From Tachypleus tridentatus (Eukaryota > Arthropoda > Merostomata > Xiphosura > Limulidae), in NCBI RefSeq assembly GCF_004210375.1, contig NC_134825.1:73151558-73215557 (forward strand): a DNA stretch of 64,000 nucleotides, given 5' to 3'. This document shows, in pieces, positions 32,441 through 44,146 of the stretch. Position 1 is the first letter of the stretch. Each line of letters begins with the position of its first letter. The notes beneath the pieces were generated by a model. It searched no databases. It saw nothing but the letters and a program-made list of their open reading frames with translations, and had not been told where the DNA came from. The position numbers and the translations under genes were made by a program.

Positions 32441-35400
32441 CTAGGCTTCCGCTAGCCATTAGCCATATCGCCATTGGCAAAAAGAAACAGCCTGTGGCTA
32501 AAAAAAAACTAGTGTTGGTTTTGCCACAGTGGTGAAAGATAATTTTTCAGTCTTGGATGGTTTTCCTTTATTTATTCTGCTCAAGTTTCGGTCTTGAACA
32601 GCTTTCGTGGTTTTTATCACCATCCACGCCATTAATGATGACAAATGACCAGAAGCGCTCCCCAGCAAGTTGAAGAAACAAAAAACATCTTTAAAAACTA
32701 CCACTGACTAATTATATTTTCTTTATATATGCATTTTTAGGATTTCAGGGATATAACAACTAACAAGTTAAATGTTTAAAAAAATATATTACTCAGCTGT
32801 GCTAAATTTCTTTTATTTTCATTTCTTATACTACATGTTTGATTCTGCCCATGGTACAGAAACAATGATCAGAGAAAACCTGACTTTCGTCATACCAACA
32901 TATGGTCTGTATCAAAGTGGAAATCCCAAGTTTCAATTAACATATGTTTAAATTAAAATCATGACAACTCCTAGATCAGATAAAAAGGTGTCTAAACAGT
33001 TAGATATACAAAGTTTATTTTCAAAAGAAGGTCAAAGCAACAACATCAACTGATGATGGAAAATCCACTTCCAAAAGAAAAGACAGCTCTTAAGAAACTG
33101 AAGCTTGCAGCAGTGATCAGATTGTCGATGTGAAAAAAACCCTCCGATTTTCACAGAGTTGTTAAAGAAACTTGGCTTTCACAGTTTCCTTGGTTGGAAC
33201 ATATTTCCCAACCAAATACATTTCATTGCAAGTTATGCAGGGACAACCAAACATTTATGCTACCACTGGGAAAACTGCTACTAAGCCTAAAAAAGACGAC
33301 TTGGTGAAGCATGCACGGTCAGATCTTTGCAGTGCAGTAGCATCACAAGTTTTGAAGGACATGTCAACTGCTGCTGTGAATGTGTATGTGGGGTGTAAAG
33401 GTGGCATTCAGGCTCAGATGGTCACATTACTTGTACAAGAAAAGGAAGCCATCCCAACTGTGAAGTTTCATTCCCTCCTTTCACAACAAGTATTTAATGT
33501 AAGAATATTCTTCATTCTAGTGATAATAAGATACTTTGTTTTCTACACTATTTTCTTAAAACAAAAGACAATTTGACAATTTTCTAAAAGTGAAACATTT
33601 TGAAAATATCTATCAAAAATTAAGTAACTAGCCATCTCTTCCAAATATCTTTGCTTATTACTTTAATTGGTGGTCTTATTTCAAAACACAAGTTCTTATA
33701 TATTTTTAACAGAGAGTGACCTCTCTAATGAAACTACAGACTCAGTCACAAAGTGGAACAGAGCTTCATATACACCCACAGCCAGTCTCTGGATGATGTG
33801 TACAGTGCCCTAAGTCATGTAGTTCAGGATGAAATGCAGGCAGACTTTCCCATTTTTTGCTCTTGAAGCAGATGAAGAAACTGATGCAGGAAACACCTCT
33901 ATACTGATAATTTATATCAAGCATCTTTCATCATTAGGTGAGGTTACAAGTCGATTCCTTACTGTGCATGAGCTGACCAACACTGGGACTAATTCTATCT
34001 ACAACACAATGCACTCAGTCATGTTAGATTGAGGATTATTTGATGTTGGCTTGGCTGGACTTGCAAATGATGGTGCAAATGTCATGGTGGGAATAAAAAC
34101 AGGTGTTGCTACAAAATTTAAGGAGGAATGCCCCTGGATAATAACAAGTCATTGTTTGGCACAGAGATTACAGTTGGCAGCTGAAAAGGCAGCAAACCAG
34201 GTGCCATACCTTGTGAAGTACATTTCAGTTTTGAACCAGTTTGCAAAAAGCCTGAAATATTCTCCCAAGTTGTGAAAGGTTCTGGAAGAGAGCAAAGCAT
34301 TGCATGGAGAGAAAAGCAACAAAATCAAGCGTTATTCACACGATGGCTCTCTTTTAATGATTCCGTCCAAGCACTAGTCAATTGTATTGCATCTGTGATA
34401 AGCTGCCTGCAGGTCGTAGCAATGGAATGTGGTACTCCAGGTTGAGCCTTACTACATGGTCTAGTCCATCAAATGCCATGTTACAGCTTTATCATGATGA
34501 CATTTTTTGGCTGATGCTGTTGGCATTCTTGGACTTTTGTCAAGATCTCAACAGAGAGCTGATTTGTCTTATGATCAGGTTAAAGCAATTAATGATGGGT
34601 CAATTCTGTCAATTCAGTTGCTGGTACACATCCATGGTCCTTACACACACACTGCACTGAAGGAACTCCCACAAGCTCCTGATGCCAGTGGTTGCACTTC
34701 TTACAGAGGCCATGACAAAGATATTGATAAACAACATGAAAAGTATATCATCAGCTGCTGTGTCATTTGTTAAAGAGGTGGTCACAAGACTACAAGTAGC
34801 ATTCCCAGACACTAACATCATATCTTTTTTTTTTCAATATTTAGCCCATATCACAGCAGAGCAGTATCTGATGAGGATGATCTGAAGAAACTAATCCAGC
34901 ACTTCTCTCCTTTTGTCAATGAGGATGAGGCACTGACTGAATGGCTGCTACTAAGGAACACAATAGAACAGGATGCTCACAAAAACAGAAACATGAAGAG
35001 CTTCTACAAGGAATACATCCACCAGACCTGTCAAACTTTTCCAAATCTGTCTCAGCTTGCAGCAATTGGATTAATAATTCCAGTTACATATGTTGACTAT
35101 GAGCAGGGAATTAGCAGGTACAACAGCATCAAAACAGATGCCAGCAGCAGTCTGTCTGTGGCCAAGACAGAAATGTTACTGAACTTATCTATGGAGTCCA
35201 AACCTTTAGATCATTTTAACTTTGACTCTGCATTCTGATACTAAGTCACTCACAAAGACAGACGTGGGTACCATTCCCTGTTGAAGAAATGTGCTTTGGA
35301 ACCTCAGGTGTCAACTTCTACCACATCTGTTGAGAATGATTTGGCTGAAGAGCTGCCATTGGATTTACCTACTTACTAGTCATGCTACCATATTCTAGTT

Positions 35401-35721
35401 TTAAGTCTCTTTTTTGTTTCTGTGTTATTTTGAGAAATGTATCTATTTTCCTCTATCATGTTTATTTTGTTATTTTGTTTTTTTTTTTTGGCAGGAAAGA
35501 TTGCTGGGGAAAAAAAAATAGTACAAAACTTAATGTCTTGTAGATTTTCACATAATTACAACTATTTTTTACTGGATGGAATTGATGCATATTATAAGTC
35601 ACACACCACATAGTTTTTGGTGACATAAAATTGTGGCTAAACAACTGTCACTGTGGCTAAAAGAAAATTACTTTGTTTAGCCACAGTGGCTAAGAGAGTT
35701 ATTATTCTAGTGGAAGCCCAG
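32441..35721 (+). mobile_element. hAT-type DNA transposon, complete ends, 3.3 kb
   Basis: The ends are inverted: CTAGGCTTCCGCTAG on the left and, from the right, CTGGGCTTCCACTAG. Just inside both ends are repeats of 'GTGGCTAAA' (for example about 32,493, 35,633, 35,652) and the palindrome TTAGCCACAGTGGCTAA near 35,677. These are probable transposase-binding subterminal motifs. The interior carries a broken hAT transposase on plus. The flanks are AT-rich and no clean 8-bp duplication can be picked out. Confidence 0.82.
32961..35238 (+). pseudogene. hAT transposase (C17orf113/ZNF862-like type), degraded
   Basis: It starts with ATG at 32961 (MTTPRSDKKVSKQLDIQSLF). A TTF-like finger region follows near 33,160-33,260, read across frames as FPWLEHISQPNTFHCKLC. 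Next come 'KKDDLVKHARSDLCSAVASQ' (33,280), the catalytic-core words 'LANDGANVMVG' and 'SHCLAQRLQLAAEKA' (34,060-34,190), and the C-terminal dimerisation region 'TFPNLSQLAAIGLIIPVTYV' ending FNFDSAF with a stop at 35238. Many stops and frameshifts are present. The 'FPNL...IPV...CERGIS' wording is the conserved hAT C-terminus; here the Cys is Tyr (DYEQGIS). Confidence 0.82.
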
Positions 35722-36926
35722 TAAAATTTCAGTAAAACTGATGCAATATTTCTGCCATCCTGGTAATTAGTTATCCACACCTAAAGCATAGTTATAAATG
35801 CATTTTGCTTCTATGTATTGAAAGACAAAGGGTTACCACAATGTAAACAAATGCATGGTTAGAAAGATAACAGTTTATAATTCTTATTCTTCAGCAGTTA
35901 ATACCCTTAGCTTAACATCAGTCAACTGAATAGTGCAGATATAATTATAAAAATAAACTGGCTTTAACATTAATAACACAGCTGCTATGTTTTGTTTCTC
36001 ATAATATTGTAATATTAAGCTTTTAGTTAGCCAATTTAATTTACGTAGCCATAATTTCATATAAAACAATGGCTCAAGGCATCTACTAAAATGAATTCAA
36101 CCTACACATGTACCATGTACACTTGTTGAACTTTTAGTGTACATTTTGCTACATTATATACATTGGATTTTTATACACATTTTTCTTAATTTATGAAATT
36201 TTTTCAAACTAATTTCAAGAAGCAGGTTAAAAACTCCTCCATATTTTAAACTATTCAATTAATAGTTACAAAAAGTGCTGTGGCAACGAACTACACAGGA
36301 TAATCGATACTACGCAACATTTATGCCACTTGGAAGCACATTCATATTTGAATGACATTATGAGCAGAAAATCTTTCCACAAATGCTCTAAAACCATCAA
36401 ATCCAGAACAAACTTTACCAGAATAATTCATTCAAAGTACTCTACAACTTTACAAATTTTTCTTATGAAAAATAAATGACAGACTTACAAGAACATAAAG
36501 TAAACAGGAAAACTGCAAAAAGGTTTAAGCAATGAGAAATTACAAAAATTTCTTAATACAAAATACCAAATTTGATTTGAGGGGTTTTCTGTTTACATAA
36601 TCTAAAGGATGATACTACTAAAACTTCAGGAAATTTCAATACAAACACTGGAGGAAAGGAACACAAAGGAGTCCACCTCTCCACTGATGAACCTATCAGA
36701 TTCTCAACCTAATCAATTAGAATTCTTTACAAGTAGAACTTTGTTATTATGGGAAAAAAAATAGTGTACAAAAAACTTTGGAATCTTTATCTACATTAAA
36801 GATCCTTTTCATTTTTTGTAAATTCTTGAATTTTATAGAGAAGAGATCTTTAACTACTATCTATCTTTCACAAGTTTCTTAAGACTGAATGAATGTCAAT
36901 CTGATACTTTATGTTAAACAGAAGAT
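35722..36926. other. AT-rich DNA, nothing recognised
   Basis: No feature can be supported. Confidence 0.35.
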
Positions 36927-37770
36927 GTGAAAAACCCAAATAATTACAAACCCATCAGTTTGGCTCCCAGTGTTTTCAAAGTGTTACAATCTGTATGTAT
37001 AGTCAGTAATCATCCTAATAAGCAAACATACTCACATTCATTAAACAACATTTTAGATAGTTTTGGAATACATTTTCTTACCAATATAGCTTTAGTTAAT
37101 ACAGTATATACTTTATCAAATGAAGTTTTCGTACTATTTAACTTTCAATTTTATAATGAGAGTTTAAGTGACAATTTTATAAAACTTAGCTTGGTGATGG
37201 ACATTAAGAGCAGTATCAGACAATCTTACAGGGGAATGTAACTGACAAGGTCCCTCACCAACCTATTTGAGTCAAGTCAATGATCCATCAAAAACCATTG
37301 CAAAATCCAAATTTCTTCATCAGTGCAACATAAGAGAATCAACAGAAGCATGCTCAGTAATGTAATAGGATTTGAACTCTACCCAAATGGAAGTATCTAT
37401 ATAAATTAAATTTTGCACTCTACTTCTGTTAGAGTGCCCCAAGATTGATGAGCTTGGCTTGTTAAAATTAATCAGGCATTTCCTGTACGTTTTGTTCATT
37501 TATTAGTCATCATGTTTTTGCAGACATTGCTATCTCCATGGAAAACAAAATGAAGTATCTGAGGGTAAGCTTTGACAGAAAACTTGACTTCACCAGCCAT
37601 GTTAACACTATACAATACCTGCTTACACTCTACCTAGGTCTAAGTCGCTTCATCCTGTATTATTCACTACCAATGATCAAGCAGTATGTGTGCTATGCAA
37701 CTAGATTGAAAAAGTACAATCACTTGTTTAAGAATGAGCATGGAATGTACTTTAACAACTGTCATAAATA
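36927..37770 (+). pseudogene. LINE reverse transcriptase relic
   Basis: 'KNPNNYKPISLAPSVFKVL' at 36,930 is the RT finger motif (N-Y-R-P-I-S-L). 'MKYLRVSFDRKLDFTSHVN' at 37,545 is the 'KYLGVxFDxxLxFxxHV' motif of the RT thumb. Everything between is decayed and shortened. Flanks up to about 38,340 may belong to the same relic. Confidence 0.7.
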
Positions 37771-39313
37771 ATCTATGATGCCACAAAAAGCCCAAGTAAC
37801 ATTACAGAGCACTAACAGGACTTAAAGAAAAAAAAACTTCTTAACCGTGGTCATGCACTCCCATCATCAAGCTACTGCTATTTCAGACTTTCCAAGTCCA
37901 CAATCACCTAGAAAATATCATCAAGCTAAAAAATGCTTAAAAATCACCCTCTAAAGACAGTCACAAGGGAACAGGTGCTATACAGCCACCAACAAATCAG
38001 GTAACTTATGGCACCACTGGGATCTGTGAAAATTTGCCTATATAGAAACTTATTGGCATACTAAAGCATCAAAAGCCTTTCAGCACTTATTCAAATACCA
38101 TGGCAGATATTTTCCTATGTCAAAGAGAGTGAGAGATGGTTGGGCATACAAAATCTCAGAGAAACATTCAGTACAAGACTCATGGAACATTCAAGCCTTC
38201 CACAATCAGCATAAGGACAAAGCTGGAAGCCATAAATCAAAATCTTGTCAGGAATACCAAAAACAAGGAACTAATCAGAGACAGTGCCACCAACACAATA
38301 TCTTCGAATGACTCATACAAAGTACTGCATAAAATTTAGAGTAGCTGCTCTCAGATGGATGGCAAATAGTAGAGCAACAGCACAGTAGGAACATCACTTG
38401 AATGTACTACCAAGTAATGCAGTGGTAAAACTATATGGAAATGGTGGCAAGTTCATAAAATAAGCTTTTATATCAAATTATGCAAAACTCCACTAGCAGA
38501 ACACCTACCTACTCTATACTATTAAGATGAAGGTGGCAACAATGAATAGCCTTTAATATTCAGGAAGAATAAGACTGCTGTAAACAACTTTATAAAACTT
38601 AAATAATCTGTTTATGGATCTCTATTCAAGTGATGGAATTAAAAGACTGGAAACTTAGATTCAACAGTTAAGTCTACAAGTTACAAGATTTAAAAACTTT
38701 TAATACCATGACCCAGACTTTACCTCTGTGTTATCATAAGCTTTAAAAGTACATACCCCTATTCTATTACAATTTATCAAGCTTAATAATACCTAAGCTG
38801 AATTTGTATCTAAAAGAACACAAAACCTAAGACTAAAGACTCAACTTAGCAGCACAGAGGTTTGTCTGGAAAAGAGTGACAATGCAATTACATTTGACAA
38901 TAGTTAAGAAAAATCAATGAGGTGTCATTCTGCACATCTGATTGGTTATTCACATGTCATATATAGAAGTTAGTGTAAATAAGGGATATTTTCCAAAAAT
39001 GGAGAAGGTGAGCAGGGCCCACTGTGTTTGATTCATTAAATACATATAGTGATAACTCTGCAAACAGAAAAGATAAAAGGTTTTTATTTTATAGTCTAGC
39101 TTGTCAATATCATTAAGTAGAGTTCCTAATTTGTACAACACTAGAATTGCATTTTGACATCATAAACACCTAATATGAACCAATGTTACATTCAACATAC
39201 CATGTGACATGTAATACACAAAAATCTTTGTTTAAATGTTTAATATGTACTTAAGAAATTAAATGGTGTACAATATGAACATGTGAATTGCAATCACAAT
39301 TTGATACCAAAAA
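37771..39313. other. Unassigned CpG-poor DNA
   Basis: Short plus frames around 38,117-38,339 have no motif. On minus, a strong acceptor 'tatcttttctgtttgcag' at about 39,063-39,080 precedes a short open stretch, a candidate exon only. Confidence 0.35.
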
Positions 39314-39582
39314 TTTGTTTTTGAATTTTTGTGCAATGCTACATGAGAGTTATCTGCATTAGCTCTTCCTAATTCAGCAGTGCAAGACTAAAGGGAAGGC
39401 AGCATGCCATCACCAACCACTGCCAACTCTTGGGCTAATCTTACCAATGACCAGTGGGATTGACCATCACATTATTATGCCACCACAACTGAAAGGATAA
39501 GAATGTTTGGTTTGACTGGGACTTGAACCTGCAACCCTCAGATTATGAGTTGAACACCCTAACCACTGATTATACTGGGCCT
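39314..39582 (-). mobile_element. SINE family A, full length, CpG-decayed
   Basis: It is complete from 'tttgtttttgaatttttgtgcaatgc' to the head 'ccactgattatactgggcc'. Almost every ancestral CpG is TpG or CpA ('ctgcattagctcttcc' for 'ctgcgctagccgtcc'). It supports long-term methylation of this block. Confidence 0.9.
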
Positions 39583-39760
39583 GATACCAAACTTAAGGAT
39601 ATAAATTCATAATATATTGAAAAACTTTTGAATGCAAGTTAACAAAAGCAATTACATGGACTTTGACCCATCAGAATAGAGTTAAGTATACACATCATAA
39701 GGTACTTTTGACACAAATATTTTTCCTTTTCTATTTTATATGTATGCTAAAACCAAGATA

Positions 39761-40926
39761 AAGTGGCTTGCAAAAGTATTCATCCCCTGCCACTAATTTT
39801 GATGAAATACAAATAATATAAACAAGACTGACTGCATCACTCCAGAATATTCACCTTCTTTTGAAACCACTCCAGTGTGGCTTTGGCCTTGTGCTTCAGG
39901 ATTTTGTTCTGCTGAAATATGAATTTTCAACCCAGCTTTAAGATTCTTGACTGACTCAAGCAGGTTTTCCTCTAAGATTCTCCTGTAATTTGCACTATCC
40001 ATCTTCCCCTCAATCCTGACAAGCTTCCCAGTCCTTACTGATAAGAAGTATCCCCATAACATGATGTTGTCACCACCATACTGACAATTGGGATAGTACT
40101 GACAGGATGGTATGCTGTGCTGAGCTTCCATCAAAAAATTGTCTGACTGCAAAACCTTCTGCTAGATGTCTGCAAAATTATGTACATGCATCATCACAAA
40201 CTCCATACGAGATTTAAGAGGATTCATTATTAGTAATGGTTTCTTTCATACCACTCACTCCTAGAAGGCAACTTTGTGTAGTTGGACCAAAACAGTGTTG
40301 ATGAATGAACACTGACTCCCATATTAGACATTGAACTTTTCATATTTTCAAAGTTACTGTTGACTTCATAATGGCATCCTTTACCACTCTCCTACTTGCC
40401 TGGTGCTTACCTTGGAAGGATTGCCTGAACTTCTTAATGATGGACTTCACTGTACTCAGAGAGGGTAATCAGCAATTTTGAAACGTCCTTGCAAATTTCT
40501 CCTGATCTGGGATTCTCTACTACTTTATCTCGGAGTTGTTTAGAAAGCTCCTTGGTCTTCATGGTTGGTTTGTTGTATCACTATGAGTTGTGGTTTAAAC
40601 AGATACATTTACTCTGAAGTCAAGCTAAACCACTTTGATTACACACAGACAGACCATTACACTTATTTTGTGATATTTCAATCTAATATTTTGCACCTGA
40701 ACTGATTCAGGATTGTCATAGCAAAGGGGTTGAATACTTAAACAATTGAGAATATTTTAATTTTCTTTAAAAATCTAACTTAATAGAAGTTTTATGTTTA
40801 GTTTTCTTAGTTTGGAATAGATTGTGTAAATTCTAAATAAAAGTCCCATTTAAAGTTTCATGACTGCAAGCTTAGATAGCAACAAACTGTGGAAACCTTG
40901 CAGGGATGAGAATAGTTTTACAAGAC
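39761..40926 (-). mobile_element. Tc1-like element, decayed
   Basis: The left end is AAGTGGCTTGCAAAAGTATT after TA (39759-39760). The right end read inward is GTCTTGTAAAACTATTCTCA before TA (40927-40928). The 'GTGGCTTGCAAAAGTATTC' end is characteristic of a common Tc1-type family. The interior is a broken transposase on minus. Confidence 0.8.
39793..40562 (-). pseudogene. Tc1-type transposase, broken
   Basis: The ATG at 40562 reads 'MKTKELSKQLRDKVV', the usual helix-turn-helix start. It then decays through stops. A 119-codon frame (39793-40152) has 'GGDNIMLWGYF', 'GTGKLVRIEGKMD-like' text and 'YRRILEENLLESVKNL', the DDE core of Tc1 transposases. The middle is shortened and the last catalytic region is frameshifted ('AEQNPEAQGQSHTGVV' where family members read QQDNDPKH). 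Confidence 0.8.
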
Positions 40927-42099
40927 TAATTTTAGTAATGTTCTCCAAGGTCCACTAAGACTTTATGCATATAATAACTGTAAACATTGTGTGTATATAT
41001 ATTTTTAGATATAATATTCAAATAGCTCTAGACAAATGTGTGTATTAATCCAAAGTTTGCATAAAAACATTTTTATGGTACATTCACATTTATTTGCAAG
41101 TATCCTTTGTTTATTCAAATGTTGTTACAGGATATTGTTAAATAACTCTGCATTACAGTATTAGAACACAAATGGAGAAATAATTTTGTTTAGAATGGCA
41201 CAACTTCTTAAACACTGATAAATTTTGAACTATAGATACATTACATTGAGTAAGCTATATTTTGCCAACAGAAAAACAGTTAGATCTCAACTTCTAAACA
41301 TATGCATACCCCAGACCTAGCAGTCTCAAAAATCACTTGATATTTGTCATTGAAAAACTCCTGTAATCTGTGTGCTAGAACACATGAACACTTTCTTAAT
41401 ATCAGCACATTATAGGTATAATGATAATATTACATTTACTTCATGTGTTGTATCCAAATGCAATACATTATGAAAGTTTTATTAATCATAGAAGAATATA
41501 CTTAGCTTCTCACATTGGTACAGAAAAATATTTTATAATTAAATAAGGATACATTACTAAACATACAATTTGTTCACAGTGAAAACACCTACACTGCACA
41601 TTCTCATGAACAAGGAAAAATTTCATGATAAATTAGACCACAAACAGAAACATATCAAAATATCAAATATAAACCTAAAAATATGTTCTAGATTTTTTTT
41701 TTTTTTAACTTACTTGATTGAATGTTAACTTCAAATCCACTGTTGTGTTTGAGTTGTTTTGATTCTATTGATTTTGCTACATATGAAAATAAGGAATAAT
41801 GATATTTTGGTTATAGCTTCAAAAAAGAAATTTTGAAAGGATGCAACAAAAATTATCTACCTTAAGGGTACAGAAAATGTTAGGATGGAAGTTGAACCTG
41901 CAAAGAATGATACAGAAAAGATAATATTTGATGGTTAAGTGACTAGGTTATTAAAATCTGCTTTTTCTTCAATTTTAACAAATAAAGATTTAAACAATAT
42001 TCCTTATTTTAAATGTTGCTAGATGAAAACAAGATGATCATATCACAAGATTATGTTAATTATAAGCTTAAGATAGCATTGAGCAGTTCATAAAAAAAA
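40927..42099. other. AT-rich CpG-poor DNA
   Basis: No transposon ends. Two short minus segments with acceptor and donor motifs at about 41,711-41,779 and 41,876-41,909 are discussed as possible exons but are not supported enough to call. Confidence 0.3.
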
Positions 42100-43170
42100 A
42101 TAAACATATTGGGCCAGATAATATTTTCACATGGGTTTTAGGATATGGCAAAACTGTGTGAGTCACTTGCTACTATTTTTGGCAAATCCTTCCATACTGG
42201 ACCAGTGCCAGGAGATAGTAAGTTGGCTAATACTACCCCTGTTTTCAAAAGAAATGATAACAGTTGACACTGTAATTACAAACTCTTAGCTTTAATTTAG
42301 TAATAAACATTTTTGAAAGTTGATAAAAATGCTTTAAAATTTTGTTGGATAAATAACATGGTTCCACCAGAGAGGTAATTTTGCCCTATTAATATGTTTT
42401 GTCATCTTTGAAGAGCCTACCACTTACACAGATGAGTGTAAAAGTGAAGATTTGGTATCTGGATTCTCAAACAGCTTTCAACTAGGTGCCACATAAAAAT
42501 TGTTAATATATTTTCTGCAGGTGTGGTGAATAAGTTGGCTCTTTATACAGAAAAGTGATTGGATGGAAAAAAGCAGGAAGTTGTTATAAATGATGTTCAG
42601 TCAAACTTGATTAATTCACAAACAAATTAGAACACTTGCTCTTTTGACTTACATTAGTAGTACAACTTAAGGACTGGTGAATAAAGTATTAAGTCAACAG
42701 ATGATGTTGCTTATTGTGAGAAGGATGCTTTACAAAATAATTTGGATTAATTGGCAATTTGTACACATAAATAAGATGACTTAATTACAATAAATACAAG
42801 GTGATGCATGTACAATATCAATTTGAAGTATTTTTGAAAGGGATAACCTCAACAGTATCAAAGAAAAGGATCTTGGTGTTTTAGTTGATTCCAGTAAATC
42901 ATTCAAGTAATGTGCTGTTGTTGTGGCAGTGTAAATATAATTTTACATTGTATCTACAATAATTCTGAATACAAGTCCAAAGAGGTAGTAATTTAATTGT
43001 ATAGGTCTCCAGTTTTTGCAAAGCTTGAGTGTCTCACCTTACAAAGGACACTGAATTATTGGAGAGTTCAGAGGAGAGCTACTGGTATGATACTCAAGAC
43101 AGATAGTTTGCCACACAAGAACAGGTTAAGATACCTGAAACTTTTCTTTTGAAAAAAGATGAACTCCAGA
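42100..43170 (+). pseudogene. CR1/L2-like LINE reverse transcriptase relic
   Basis: Order of decayed RT phrases on plus: 'GPDNIFTWVL' (42,112), 'FHTGPVPG..KLANTTPVFKR' (42,190-42,260), 'INS.L.F...INIFES' (NYRPISL region), 'NSIKEKDLGVLVDSSKSF' (42,850-42,905), then 'LNYWRVQRRATGMILKT' (43,050-43,100). The order matches the RT of CR1-type LINEs. There are many stops and it is clearly old. Confidence 0.65.
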
Positions 43171-43728
43171 TCTGATTTAGTTAAGACTGTTAAAATAAGT
43201 GTTCATGCATTATCATTCTTCTTACTCAACTATAATAGTAGAACTAAACGACACAAACATGAATTCTGACAGTGCAAGAATTAACTCAGCTAAAACTTGA
43301 TTTTCTTATAAATTGGTTAGTCTTTTGGTGTGGTAGAAGCACTAAATTCAAGGGAGTTATAACTTACCTCGACCAACAATACCCTTGGTATTCTTATATA
43401 TGTTGCACACATGCACAATTAAAATAATAAGAAAAAACAAACAAGTTTAATAATGTTTTTTCATCGTAATTTCTAAGTATCTTTTCACCAAAACAAAACA
43501 GTAATGCTTTGGTAAATTTGTATACCTATAATTAATTGTGTAAATGTCATTGACTGACAACATACACTATCCATCATTTGTAAAATAAAATTAAACATGC
43601 AGTACATTTGGAGAAAAAAAATAATTCAGAGTGCAATCCATTGCCATAAAGTGAGAAATGAAAACTGTTAGGTATATCAATTTGTTACATTAAATGAATG
43701 TGTCATCATGTTATTATTTCAAATCATA

Positions 43729-44146
43729 CAGGGTGGCCCGTAAGTCCCTACCCATCCATATATCTTATGCATCCAGTGTATCTGTGTGCTGTCCCTCATT
43801 CTCGCTACATAATATTATGCGACACCATGTTCTGCGAGACATTTTCCTCAACATCGCGGGGGTTATTGTTCCAAATGGCACAGTAACAGCTGCCTTAAAC
43901 TCATCATTAGTATTGTAACATTGTTTAGACACAATGTCCTTTATGTATCCCCAAAGAGAGTTATCATATGTTGTCAAGTCCAAACTTCTTGCAGGCCATT
44001 TCATGGGTGCCGGGGATGTTACAGAACCACGACCTATCCATGTCTGGAAAAGTGTCATTAAGATAATCTTGCACAGTGAGGACATAATGCGTAATTGAAT
44101 ATAACATAATAATATATGGATGGGTAGAGACTTACGGGTCATCCTG
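43729..44146 (-). mobile_element. Deleted mariner-like element, 418 bp
   Basis: The inverted ends are CAGGGTGGCCCGTAAGTCCC on the left and CAGGATGACCCGTAAGTCTC from the right; similarity continues through CTACCCATCCATATAT. TA flanks both sides (43727-43728 and 44147-44148). The interior keeps the 3' third of a transposase. Confidence 0.88.
43765..44060 (-). pseudogene. Mariner-type transposase C-terminal fragment
   Basis: It reads FQTWIGRGSVTSPAPMKWPA then 'RSLDLTTYDNSLWGYIK' and 'ITPAMLRKMSRRTWCRI'. The 'WPARSPDLTxxDxxLWG' wording contains the third catalytic acid region of Tc1/mariner transposases. The first two acids are deleted. Confidence 0.8.
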
